Below are positions 1-5,992 of a stretch of DNA of 5,992 nucleotides, in pieces (position 1 is the stretch's first letter; each line of letters opens with the position of its first letter). This DNA is from CAZOHN01 sp964579325 (GTDB lineage Bacteria > Pseudomonadota > Alphaproteobacteria > Rhodobacterales > Rhodobacteraceae). The position numbers and the translations under genes are program-made. The notes under the pieces are model-generated. The model was not told the DNA's origin, made no database searches, and saw only the letters and a program-made list of their open reading frames with translations. The stretch spans positions 1-5,992 of the forward strand of contig CAZOHN010000214.1 of assembly GCA_964579325.1 (NCBI GenBank), in the 5' to 3' direction.

Positions 1-84
1 GCGATGGTGATCCTCGGGATTTCGGTCGCCTTCACGCTGGTGATCCTGAGGCTCCTTCACGTCCCGAAGGAGGCCCGGGTATGA
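1..84 (+). CDS. Carbohydrate ABC transporter permease, MalF type (C-terminal end only, partial)
   Basis: The reading frame is open from base 1 to the TGA at 82-84 and encodes only the last 27 residues of a protein that begins upstream of the window. The visible part is one hydrophobic helix (MVILGISVAFTLVILRLL) followed by a short basic tail, HVPKEARV. That is how the last transmembrane segment of MalF-type (CUT1) sugar permeases usually ends. Its stop overlaps the start of the next permease gene by four bases (ATGA), as is common for permease pairs. The identification rests mostly on this position directly before a MalG-type permease and an ATPase. The fragment is too short to call the family on its own. 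It would form the membrane channel together with the downstream permease. Confidence 0.75.
   Translation, partial: AMVILGISVAFTLVILRLLHVPKEARV
67..73 (+). promoter_or_regulatory. Shine-Dalgarno site of the MalG-type permease
   Basis: AAGGAGG is a near-perfect match to the anti-16S sequence. It lies seven bases before the ATG at 81, inside the last codons of the preceding permease. It fixes that ATG as the start and supports independent ribosome loading in addition to coupling through the ATGA overlap. Confidence 0.8.
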
Positions 85-917
85 CTCACGCCGAAACATC
101 CGTGCCCGATGCCGTGCGCCGTTCGGGCCGTTGGGTCTTCGTCACGGGCACGGCACTTCTGGTGCTCTGGGTGCTGGTTCCGATCTGGCTTCTGCTCGTC
201 AACGCGCTGTCGGCTCCCGAAGAGGTGACGGCGTTCCCCAAGAGTGCGATCCCCTCTTTCGACACCGGGTCGCTCGCTTTCTTCTTCGGGTTTCGCGGGG
301 TGCTCGAGGCGCTCTGGAACTCGGTTCAGGTGGCGGTGGTGACGATGATCCTTGCCATCGGCCTTGGCGCGCCGGCGGGCTACGCGCTGTCGCGCTTCGA
401 CTTTCCCGGCAAGGAGGCATTCCGCTTTCTCGTCATCATGACGCGCGCCTTCCCGTTGCCGCTGCTGGCGCTCCCGCTCGCGGTGATGTTCATCCGCACC
501 GGACTCGATGACACGATCATCGGTCTGGCACTCGTTCACGCCACGCTGGCGCTTCCCTTCGCAGTGCTGATCACGTTCTCGCTGTTCTCGGGCATCCCCG
601 TCGAACTCGAGGAGGCGGCCTGGACACTTGGCTGCACACGGCTGCAGGCGTTTACCAAGGTGGTCCTGCCGCTCGCCGCGCCGGGCATCGCGGCCTCGGC
701 GGTCTTTGCCTTCGTGATCTCCTGGAACGAGGTCTTTGCGGCGGCCGTCCTGACGATCCAGAACAAGACGCTGACTGCCTTCCTGTTGCAGTCACTCGAC
801 GTCTCGCCACTCCACCTCAAGTTCGCGGGCGGCGCGGCATTGGTGATCCCCGCGCTCGCCTTCATCTTCGCTGTCCGAAAATACCTCTTCGCGATGTGGG
901 GCATCGCGAACCGATAG
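81..917 (+). CDS. Carbohydrate ABC transporter permease, MalG type (CUT1 family)
   Basis: This 278-residue inner-membrane protein is one half of the translocation channel of a sugar importer. Hydrophobic stretches, judged by eye, lie near residues 19-41, 78-100, 117-138, 144-170, 200-224 and 250-268, giving the six helices usual for MalG-like permeases. The length is also normal for the family. The cytoplasmic EAA loop that docks on the ATPase is clear: E178-A-A, then G184, ending in L196-P197. The following helix contains SWNEVFAA (214-221), also typical of MalG homologues. The start is fixed by a strong ribosome site at 67-73 and the four-base overlap with the gene before. The ATPase gene starts 11 bases after the stop. 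The family is secure. The transported sugar cannot be deduced from the permease alone. Confidence 0.93.
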   Translation: MTHAETSVPDAVRRSGRWVFVTGTALLVLWVLVPIWLLLVNALSAPEEVTAFPKSAIPSFDTGSLAFFFGFRGVLEALWNSVQVAVVTMILAIGLGAPAGYALSRFDFPGKEAFRFLVIMTRAFPLPLLALPLAVMFIRTGLDDTIIGLALVHATLALPFAVLITFSLFSGIPVELEEAAWTLGCTRLQAFTKVVLPLAAPGIAASAVFAFVISWNEVFAAAVLTIQNKTLTAFLLQSLDVSPLHLKFAGGAALVIPALAFIFAVRKYLFAMWGIANR

Positions 918-921
918 GGAG
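916..921 (+). promoter_or_regulatory. Shine-Dalgarno site deciding the ATPase start
   Basis: AGGGAG lies seven bases before the ATG at 929 and overlaps the TAG stop of the permease (915-917). It favours 929 over the in-frame ATG at 896, which lies inside the permease gene and would add 11 residues that do not look like the family N-terminus. Confidence 0.7.
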
Positions 922-928
922 CCCCGCC

Positions 929-1972
929 ATGGCCGAAATCCGCATCAAGGGCGTCGCCAAGACCTTCGGCAGCTTCACCGCGCTGCACGAAGTGGACCTG
1001 ACGATCGCCGACCGCGAGTTCATGGTGCTGCTGGGCGCCTCGGGCTGCGGCAAGACCACGCTCCTGCGCATCATCGCCGGGCTCGAGACACCGACCAAGG
1101 GCGAGGTCTGGATCGGCGACCGCCGGGTCGACGGGTTGCCCCCGCGCGAGCGGGGCATCTCGATGGTGTTCCAGAACTACGCGGTGTTTCCTCACCTTAC
1201 GGTGTTCGAGAACATCGCCTTCGGCTTGCGCATGAAGAAGATGGCCCAGGCCGAGGTGGAACGTCGCGTGACCCGCACGGCCGAGCTGATGCACATCGAA
1301 CAGCTTCTAAAACGGTACTCGGGCCAGCTCTCCGGCGGGCAACGCCAGCGCGTTGCGGTGGCGCGGGCGCTTGCCATGGAACCTGACGTGATCCTGATGG
1401 ACGAGCCGCTGTCGAACCTCGATGCGCTCTTGCGCATGGAAATGCGGGCGGAGCTCAAGGGCGTGCTGGCGCAATCGAAAACCACCACGATCTACGTTAC
1501 CCACGACCAGGTCGAGGCGATGAGCATGGCCGACCGGATCAGCGTGATGAACGGCGGGCGGATCGTGCAGGCCGCGAACCCCGTCGAGGTCTATCGCAAC
1601 CCGGCCGCCCGCTTTGTCGGCAGCTTCATCGGCAACCCGCCGATGAATTTCCTGCCCGCCACTAGACGGGGCGAGGGCGAATGGGAGGTCGCCGGTCGGG
1701 TCTTCCACGGGCCTTCGGGGCCAGGTCCCCAGATCGACTTCGCGATCCGGCCCGAGGACCTCGCGCCCGCCGAGACAGGGATTGACGCCACGGTCCGTGT
1801 CGTGGAGCCACTCGGGCCGCATACTCTCGTGACCGCCGAAGTGGAGGGCGCGCTGTTCCGTGCCGTGCTCGACTCCAATTTCATGCCGAACCCCGGCGAC
1901 CGCCTGACACTCGCCCCCGTTCCCGACCGTATCCGCTGGTTCGACCCCGAAACCCAGAAGGCCCTGACATGA
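929..1972 (+). CDS. Sugar ABC transporter ATP-binding protein, MalK/UgpC type
   Basis: This 347-residue cytoplasmic ATPase powers the sugar importer. All nucleotide-binding motifs are intact: Walker A GASGCGKTT (36-44), Q-loop glutamine 82 in VFQNYAVFPH, signature LSGGQ (134-138), Walker B VILMDEP (154-160), D-loop SNLD (162-165) and switch histidine 192. After about residue 235 (GNPPMNFLPA) comes the TOBE-type regulatory domain that distinguishes MalK/UgpC ATPases. It ends in DRIRWFDPETQ, close to the usual MalK C-terminus. Length is near the family norm (350-370). The start at 929 gives MAEIRIKGV, the expected N-terminus. The stop overlaps the next start by four bases (ATGA at 1969-1972), coupling translation to the glycosidase gene. 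Some ATPases of this type serve several importers, but the operon position suggests this one serves the permeases encoded beside it. Confidence 0.95.
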   Translation: MAEIRIKGVAKTFGSFTALHEVDLTIADREFMVLLGASGCGKTTLLRIIAGLETPTKGEVWIGDRRVDGLPPRERGISMVFQNYAVFPHLTVFENIAFGLRMKKMAQAEVERRVTRTAELMHIEQLLKRYSGQLSGGQRQRVAVARALAMEPDVILMDEPLSNLDALLRMEMRAELKGVLAQSKTTTIYVTHDQVEAMSMADRISVMNGGRIVQAANPVEVYRNPAARFVGSFIGNPPMNFLPATRRGEGEWEVAGRVFHGPSGPGPQIDFAIRPEDLAPAETGIDATVRVVEPLGPHTLVTAEVEGALFRAVLDSNFMPNPGDRLTLAPVPDRIRWFDPETQKALT

Positions 1973-3228
1973 CCGACCTGACCGACGCCGCCATCGCGAT
2001 CCTGAAGGAGAACGACCGAGGCACCTACACCGTGCCCACGAAGGGGCTCTACCCGTTCCAGTGGAACTGGGACTCCTGCCTGACGGCCTTGGGTCAGCGG
2101 CACTTCGACGAGGCCCGCGCCTGGACCGAGATCGAGACCCTGTTCGCGCACCAGTGGCCCGACGGGATGGTGCCTCATATCGTGTTCCACCAGATGGACG
2201 ACGGCTATTTCCCCGGACCGCAGGTCTGGGCCACCGGGCGCCCGGTGCCGACGTCCGGCATCACCCAGCCCCCGGTAGCGGGGTTCGCGCTGCGTCGGCT
2301 GTTCGACCTTGCCGTCGACCGGACGGCGGCCGAAGCCCGCGCCCGCGCACTCCTCCCGAAGGTGGCGGAATGGCACCGATGGTTCTACGCGATGCGCGAC
2401 CCGGGTCGCGAGGGCCTCGTGGCGATCCTCCACCCCTGGGAGTCCGGGCGCGACAACTCGGTGGACTGGGACAAGCCGTTTGCCCGCGTTCCCACCGAGG
2501 GGATAGCTCCCTATACCCGGCGCGACACCCAGCACGCCGATCCAGAACATCGCCCGACGAAGGAGCAGTACGACCGATACCTCTGGCTGGTGGAGCACTT
2601 CCGCGGGCTGGGATGGGACAACGCCCGGCTCCACGACGCCTCGCCCTTCCGCGTGGCCGATCCCGGCTTCAACGCGATCCTGATCCGCTCCTGCGCCGAT
2701 CTTGCGGACCTCGCCAACATGCTGGGAGACGTCGAGATCGCCGCGGAGAACCGGGCATTCGCTGAACGAGGCACGAGGGCGCTGGAAGGGCTCTGGTCCG
2801 AGGCGCATGGTCAGTATCTCTGCCGCGACCGGGTGGCCGGTGCGCTGGTCGACAGCCCTTCGATCGGAGGCCTTCTCGCCGCCTTCGCTCCCATCCCAGC
2901 CGAGCGTGCCGCGCGGATCGCGGCGACCATTGCGGCACATCACGCGCGCTACCGCGTTGCGTCGCACGATCCGTCCGATCCGCGATTTCAGCCGAAGCGT
3001 TACTGGCGCGGGCCGGTCTGGCTGGTCGTGAACTACATGATAGCCGATGGCCTGGCGCGCGCCGGGCAGGCCGAGGCGGCCGAGGCTATCACGCGATCGT
3101 CGCTCGACCTGATCCGCACCTCCGGCTTCGCGGAATACTACGACCCCCAGAGCGGTGAGCCACTGGGCGGAGGGCGCTTCACCTGGACGGCGGCCATGGT
3201 GCTCGAGTTTCTGGCAATGGCGGAGTAG
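1969..3228 (+). CDS. Cytosolic GH63/mannosylglycerate-hydrolase-like glycoside hydrolase
   Basis: This 419-residue protein has the look of the (alpha/alpha)6-barrel enzymes related to GH63, trehalases, and mannosylglycerate and glucosylglycerate hydrolases. Visible hallmarks are YPFQWNWDSC (28-37), HPWESGRDNS (155-164), WRGPVW (346-351) and AEYYDP (388-393). By family analogy D162 in SGRDNS would be the general acid and E389 in AEYYDP the general base; both are present. Length is close to the bacterial mannosyl/glucosylglycerate hydrolases I know (about 420-450 residues). There is no signal peptide, so it should act in the cytoplasm on a glycoside brought in by the adjacent transporter. The start is set by the ATGA overlap with the ATPase and a weak AGAAGG seven bases upstream. 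The fold family is well supported. The substrate is not: a small alpha-glycoside is likely, and glucosyl- or mannosylglycerate are only possibilities. Confidence 0.85.
   Translation: MTDLTDAAIAILKENDRGTYTVPTKGLYPFQWNWDSCLTALGQRHFDEARAWTEIETLFAHQWPDGMVPHIVFHQMDDGYFPGPQVWATGRPVPTSGITQPPVAGFALRRLFDLAVDRTAAEARARALLPKVAEWHRWFYAMRDPGREGLVAILHPWESGRDNSVDWDKPFARVPTEGIAPYTRRDTQHADPEHRPTKEQYDRYLWLVEHFRGLGWDNARLHDASPFRVADPGFNAILIRSCADLADLANMLGDVEIAAENRAFAERGTRALEGLWSEAHGQYLCRDRVAGALVDSPSIGGLLAAFAPIPAERAARIAATIAAHHARYRVASHDPSDPRFQPKRYWRGPVWLVVNYMIADGLARAGQAEAAEAITRSSLDLIRTSGFAEYYDPQSGEPLGGGRFTWTAAMVLEFLAMAE
3222..3225 (+). promoter_or_regulatory. Shine-Dalgarno site supporting a TTG start of the deacetylase
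   Basis: GGAG overlaps the last sense codons of the glycosidase gene and lies eight bases before the TTG at 3234. Together with the conserved N-terminus it decides for this rare start codon. Confidence 0.6.
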
Positions 3229-3233
3229 GCACT

Positions 3234-3917
3234 TTGCGCATCCTCGCCATCGGCGCACATCCCGATGACCTCGAGATCTACTGCTGGGGCAGCCTGTGCG
3301 CCTGGGGTGCGATGGGTGCCGACCTCACGCTTGCGGTGGCCACCGATGGGGCAGGGGGTGGGCGCGAACCCGGACCTGCCCTTGCGGCACGCCGGGAAGC
3401 CGAGGCACGCACCGCTGCACGGACGCTCGGGGCGGAACCTAGGTTCCTCGGTTTCCCCGATGGGAGACTTGCCGCCGATGCCGAAGTCGTCGGCGCGCTC
3501 GCGGCCCTGGCGCGCGAGGTCGTTCCCGACCTTCTGGTGACACATGCGCCCAACGACTATCACGCCGACCACCGCGCGCTTTCGGCGGCCGTCGGCCAGG
3601 CGGCGGGGTTCGCGGTGCCGGTCCTGTGGATGGACACATTGAACGGCACCGGATTTGTCCCGACGCACTGGGTGGATGTCACGCCGCACTGGGACGCAAA
3701 GCTTGCCGCGATCCGGTGCCACGCAAGTCAGGACCCAGAGCGCTTCGTCACATCGTCCGCGCGGCAAGCGGCGTTCCGCGCCGGCGAAGGGAACGGGTCG
3801 CCGGAGGCCCGCGCAGAGGCGTTCCGCTTCGAACCGCGGTTCCCCTTTGCCGATATTCGCAGCCTGTTGCCCCCTCCGCCCCCTCTGCGGCCCGTCGGCG
3901 ACCGCTCCCGCCGATGA
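3234..3917 (+). CDS. PIG-L/LmbE-family zinc-dependent deacetylase
   Basis: This 227-residue protein belongs to the PIG-L/LmbE family, which removes acyl groups from N-acetylglucosamine conjugates (MshB, BshB, PIG-L, diacetylchitobiose deacetylases). The zinc and catalytic motif AHPDDLE is at residues 8-14 (predicted ligands H9 and D12, base D11). The second motif HADH is at 110-113, with H113 the expected third ligand. TDGAGGG (38-43 region) and FLGFPDG (71-77) are also typical. Length matches the family (220-240). The start is TTG at 3234: it yields MRILAIGAHPDD, the standard N-terminus, and no ATG or GTG lies in frame before the motif. The gene starts five bases after the glycosidase stop, so it is part of the same operon. 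No signal peptide is seen, so the enzyme is cytosolic. The proline-rich tail (LLPPPPPLRP) is unremarkable. An amino-sugar glycoside or its free N-acetyl sugar is the probable substrate; this is inference. Confidence 0.88.
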   Translation: MRILAIGAHPDDLEIYCWGSLCAWGAMGADLTLAVATDGAGGGREPGPALAARREAEARTAARTLGAEPRFLGFPDGRLAADAEVVGALAALAREVVPDLLVTHAPNDYHADHRALSAAVGQAAGFAVPVLWMDTLNGTGFVPTHWVDVTPHWDAKLAAIRCHASQDPERFVTSSARQAAFRAGEGNGSPEARAEAFRFEPRFPFADIRSLLPPPPPLRPVGDRSRR

Positions 3918-4452
3918 GCCATGGAACGCCGGGGTCGGCCGCGACCGGATCTCCAATGCGGATCGGGCGGCAGCCCGCTTGGCCGGAGCCGTCGCAGACC
4001 AGGTGCGCCGCAGGCGACTGAGCGTGCCGAGCCTCGCAACCGGGGCGACCATGCGTCCGGTCTATGCCCACGTCGCGCGGTTGCATCGCGACGTGGCACT
4101 TTCCTTCGCGCAGGGCACGGTCCCTGCGCTCGACGAAGACGATGGCCTTCCGCCCGACCACCCCGGCCTTTCCGCCACGGAACTCCGCGAGGTCTTCGCC
4201 TCCCGTGTCGTCATCTAACTTCGAGCGCCGTTCAAGGGCCGCGCTACTCGCAGAAGGTTCGCGCATCGCCAATGCCGCGACCTTCCCAGAAGGCAAGGTG
4301 CCGCCCCGGGCGATCGCCTTGCACCTCGGTACGAACGCGGAAACCCCGGGCCGGATCGTCGGGCCTCAGCACTGCGGTACCATGAGGCCGCAACCGTAGC
4401 GCTCGACCATGCCGATGTGGTGCACCTCCAGCCACGCGCCTCATCTCAATGA
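3914..4452 (+). pseudogene. nagB: Decayed glucosamine-6-phosphate deaminase (NagB family)
   Basis: No single frame is intact, but three pieces line up in order with NagB. Piece 1 (about 3949-4215, first frame) has ADRAAARLAGAVA, SLATGATMRPVY, ARLHRDVALSF, LDEDDGLPPDHP and ends at a TAA at 4216. Piece 2 (4214 to about 4362, shifted one base) has SRIANAATFPEGKVPPRA and a GT motif. Piece 3 (4363-4452, back in the first frame) has ASALRYHEAATVALD and ends at TGA 4450-4452. The ATG at 3914 overlaps the deacetylase stop (ATGA) but is in the wrong frame for piece 1, so a frameshift lies at about 3917-3950. Against E. coli NagB, residues of roughly 100-150 and 202-225 are missing. The first gap removes D141, H143 and E148; only the D72 equivalent (codon 4132-4134) remains. 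It cannot be active. Intact, it would have turned glucosamine-6-phosphate into fructose-6-phosphate and ammonia. The last 7 bases overlap the convergent dehydratase gene. The alignment was made by hand from memory. Confidence 0.85.
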
Positions 4453-5992
4453 TTGTCGCGCGGCAGATCGTGGACGATGCGATGATAGCCCGTGGCGAGT
4501 TCGATGCAGCCACCGTCGGCCAACTGGCCGACATGGGAGCGATAGATCTCCTGCCAGGGTGTCTGGTGGTGGATCTCTGGCGGCGTCCATGCAGCACGGC
4601 GCGCGGCCCATTCCGTTTCCGGGACCAGCGCGTCAAGCGTGCTGGCGTTCAAATCAAGCCGCACCCGGTCGCCGGTCTGCAGCAGTGCAAGCCCACCGCC
4701 TACGACGGACTCCGGGCTGGCGTTCAGGATCGAGGGCGACTCCGAGGTGCCCGACTGACGGCCGTCGCCGACCGTGGGCAGGTGGTTGATCCCGGCCCGG
4801 ATCAGTGCATCGGGCGGCTGCATGTTCACCACTTCGGCCGAACCTGGGTAGCCCACGCAGCCGACCCCTCGGATGAAGAGAATCGTTTTCTCGTCAATGC
4901 CGAGTGAGGCGTCGTTAATGCTTTCATGGTAGTGCTCGGGCCCTTCGAACACGACCGCGCGGGCCTCGAACACGCCCTCGCGCCCCGGTTCGGACAGGAA
5001 GCGCGCGCGGAAGTCGGCGGAGATGACCGAGGTCTTCATCAGGGCGCTGTCGAAGAGGTTCCCAGACAGGACGAGGAAGCCCGCATTCTGCCGCAGGGGT
5101 GCGGCGACGGTGCGGATAACCTCGAGATCGCGGCTTTCCCAGCCCGACAGGTTTTTGCCCATCGTATTGCCGGTGGCCGTCATCGCCGCATCGTGAAGCC
5201 GCCCGGCCTTGCGCAACTCGCCCATCACCGCCGGGACACCGCCCGCGCGGTAGAAGCTTTCGCCGAGGTACTTGCCGGCAGGCTGCATGTTGACCAGCAG
5301 GGGCACGTCGAAGCCCACCTTCTGCCAGTCGGTGACGTGCAGTTCCACGCCCGCATGACGCGCGATGGCCTGCAGGTGCGGCGGCGCGTTCGTCGAGCCT
5401 CCGATGGCCGAGTTCACCACGATTGCATTCTCGAAGGCCTCGCGCGTGAGGATCGCCGAGGGGCGGAGGTCCTCGTGGACCATCTGAACGATCCGCTTGC
5501 CGGTCTGGTAGGCCATCGCCATCCGCTCGCGGAACGGGGCCGGGATCGCCGAGCAACCCGTGAGGCTCATCCCCAGCGCTTCGGCCATCGCGTTCATGGT
5601 GGAGGCCGTGCCCATCGTGTTGCAATGGCCAAGGCTCGGCGCACTCGCGCAGACGCGGCTCATGAATTCCTCCAGGTCGATCTTGCCGTCGGCCAGAAGG
5701 CGCCTGCTCTCCCAGACGATGGTGCCCGATCCCGCGAGCTTGCCGTCCCACCAGCCGTCCAGCATCGGCCCGCCCGAAAGCACGATGGCGGGCAGGTCCA
5801 CGGTCGCCGCTCCCATCAGCATCGCAGGCGTGGTCTTGTCGCAACCGGTTGTCAGCACCACGCCATCGAGCGGATAGCCGTGCAGCACCTCCACCAGCGA
5901 GAGGTAGGCGAGGTTGCGGTCGAGCGCGGCGGTGGGACGCTTGCCGGTCTCCTGGATCGGGTGGACGGGAAACTCCATCGGGATACCGCCCG
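4446..5992 (-). CDS. IlvD/Edd-family sugar-acid dehydratase, pentonate type (N-terminus beyond window)
   Basis: This Fe-S dehydratase removes water from a sugar acid to give a 2-keto-3-deoxy acid in non-phosphorylated sugar catabolism. The frame runs open to the window edge at 5992. The ATG at 5976-5978 is internal, because the codons before it read GGIP, giving the conserved GGIPMEFPVHPIQETGKRP. About 80 N-terminal residues, including the first cluster cysteine, are outside. Counting from that Met: GCDKTTP (45-51) carries a cluster Cys (46) and the metal-binding Lys (48); GHCNTMG (117-123) carries the next Cys (119); VNSAIGGSTNAP and GDGRQSGTSESPSILNASPE (404-423) follow, with S409 the expected catalytic base. 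The C-terminus ends in LPRDNH, characteristic of xylonate and L-arabinonate dehydratases rather than IlvD or Edd proper. All visible key residues are intact. Substrate choice (D-xylonate, L-arabinonate or another aldonate) cannot be settled here. It is transcribed toward the sugar operon. Confidence 0.93.
   Translation of the reverse strand, partial: GGIPMEFPVHPIQETGKRPTAALDRNLAYLSLVEVLHGYPLDGVVLTTGCDKTTPAMLMGAATVDLPAIVLSGGPMLDGWWDGKLAGSGTIVWESRRLLADGKIDLEEFMSRVCASAPSLGHCNTMGTASTMNAMAEALGMSLTGCSAIPAPFRERMAMAYQTGKRIVQMVHEDLRPSAILTREAFENAIVVNSAIGGSTNAPPHLQAIARHAGVELHVTDWQKVGFDVPLLVNMQPAGKYLGESFYRAGGVPAVMGELRKAGRLHDAAMTATGNTMGKNLSGWESRDLEVIRTVAAPLRQNAGFLVLSGNLFDSALMKTSVISADFRARFLSEPGREGVFEARAVVFEGPEHYHESINDASLGIDEKTILFIRGVGCVGYPGSAEVVNMQPPDALIRAGINHLPTVGDGRQSGTSESPSILNASPESVVGGGLALLQTGDRVRLDLNASTLDALVPETEWAARRAAWTPPEIHHQTPWQEIYRSHVGQLADGGCIELATGYHRIVHDLPRDNH

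Noticed and set aside
896..928. Upstream in-frame ATG extending the ATPase by 11 residues
   Set aside because: It lies inside the permease gene. The ATG at 929 has a well-spaced AGGGAG and gives the family N-terminus.
1591..3258. Long open frame of 555 codons on the minus strand
   Set aside because: It lies opposite the ATPase end and the whole glycosidase gene, both with clear conserved motifs. Its translation is rich in Arg, Gly and Pro with no recognisable motif. GC-rich third positions commonly produce such antisense frames.
3434..3447. Perfect 14-base palindrome GGAACCTAGGTTCC
   Set aside because: It sits inside the deacetylase coding region, encodes ordinary family residues (EPRFL), is not repeated elsewhere that I can see, and one such palindrome in 6 kb is near chance expectation.
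3655..4218. A 187-codon plus-strand frame treated as one protein
   Set aside because: Its first half is an out-of-frame shadow of the deacetylase gene. Only the part after about 3949 carries NagB similarity, so it is a piece of the pseudogene, not a gene of its own.
4376..4440. Minus-strand peptide ending GCGLMVPQC after the dehydratase stop, as a possible small gene
   Set aside because: It is antisense to the NagB relic piece 3, has no convincing start with ribosome site, and matches no family I recognise.
4924..5844. 306-codon minus-strand frame within the dehydratase
   Set aside because: It is a frame-shifted shadow of the dehydratase, whose own frame has all conserved motifs.
1..5992. 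Mobile elements, CRISPR arrays, tRNA or rRNA genes
   Set aside because: I saw no transposase or integrase motifs, terminal inverted repeats, regularly spaced repeats or structured RNA signatures. The gaps between genes are nearly all under 15 bases except the relic region.

Overview
This 5,992-base window is GC-rich and gene-dense. It looks like part of an alphaproteobacterial chromosome, probably of the Rhodobacterales/Rhizobiales sort. That is inferred from codon use (strong G/C at third positions), tight ATGA gene overlaps and the protein families present; no marker gene fixes the taxon.

Positions 1-3917, plus strand: a compact sugar-uptake and processing operon. In order it holds the tail of a MalF-type permease (1-84), a MalG-type permease (81-917), a MalK-type ATPase (929-1972), a cytosolic GH63/mannosylglycerate-hydrolase-like glycosidase (1969-3228) and a PIG-L/LmbE-type zinc deacetylase with a TTG start (3234-3917). 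Genes overlap by 4 bases or lie within 11 bases of each other, so they are almost certainly co-transcribed and translationally coupled. The solute-binding protein expected with such a transporter is not in the window and probably lies upstream.

Positions 3914-4452, plus strand: no intact gene, but a clear relic of a glucosamine-6-phosphate deaminase (NagB family). It sits where the next operon gene would start, again at an ATGA overlap. Hand alignment to remembered E. coli NagB shows an N-terminal frameshift, a deletion of about 50 codons that removed the D141/H143/E148 active-site segment, and a second deletion of about 24 codons. Its last 7 bases overlap the end of the convergent gene.

Positions 4446-5992, minus strand: an IlvD/Edd-family sugar-acid dehydratase of the pentonate (xylonate/L-arabinonate) type. 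Its C-terminus is complete, but about 80 N-terminal residues lie beyond the window edge.

Taken together, the plus-strand genes suggest import of a small glycoside, intracellular cleavage, and handling of an N-acylated amino sugar by deacetylation and, originally, deamination. The deaminase step has been lost here. The convergent dehydratase points to neighbouring sugar-acid catabolism. The exact substrate cannot be read from the sequence.
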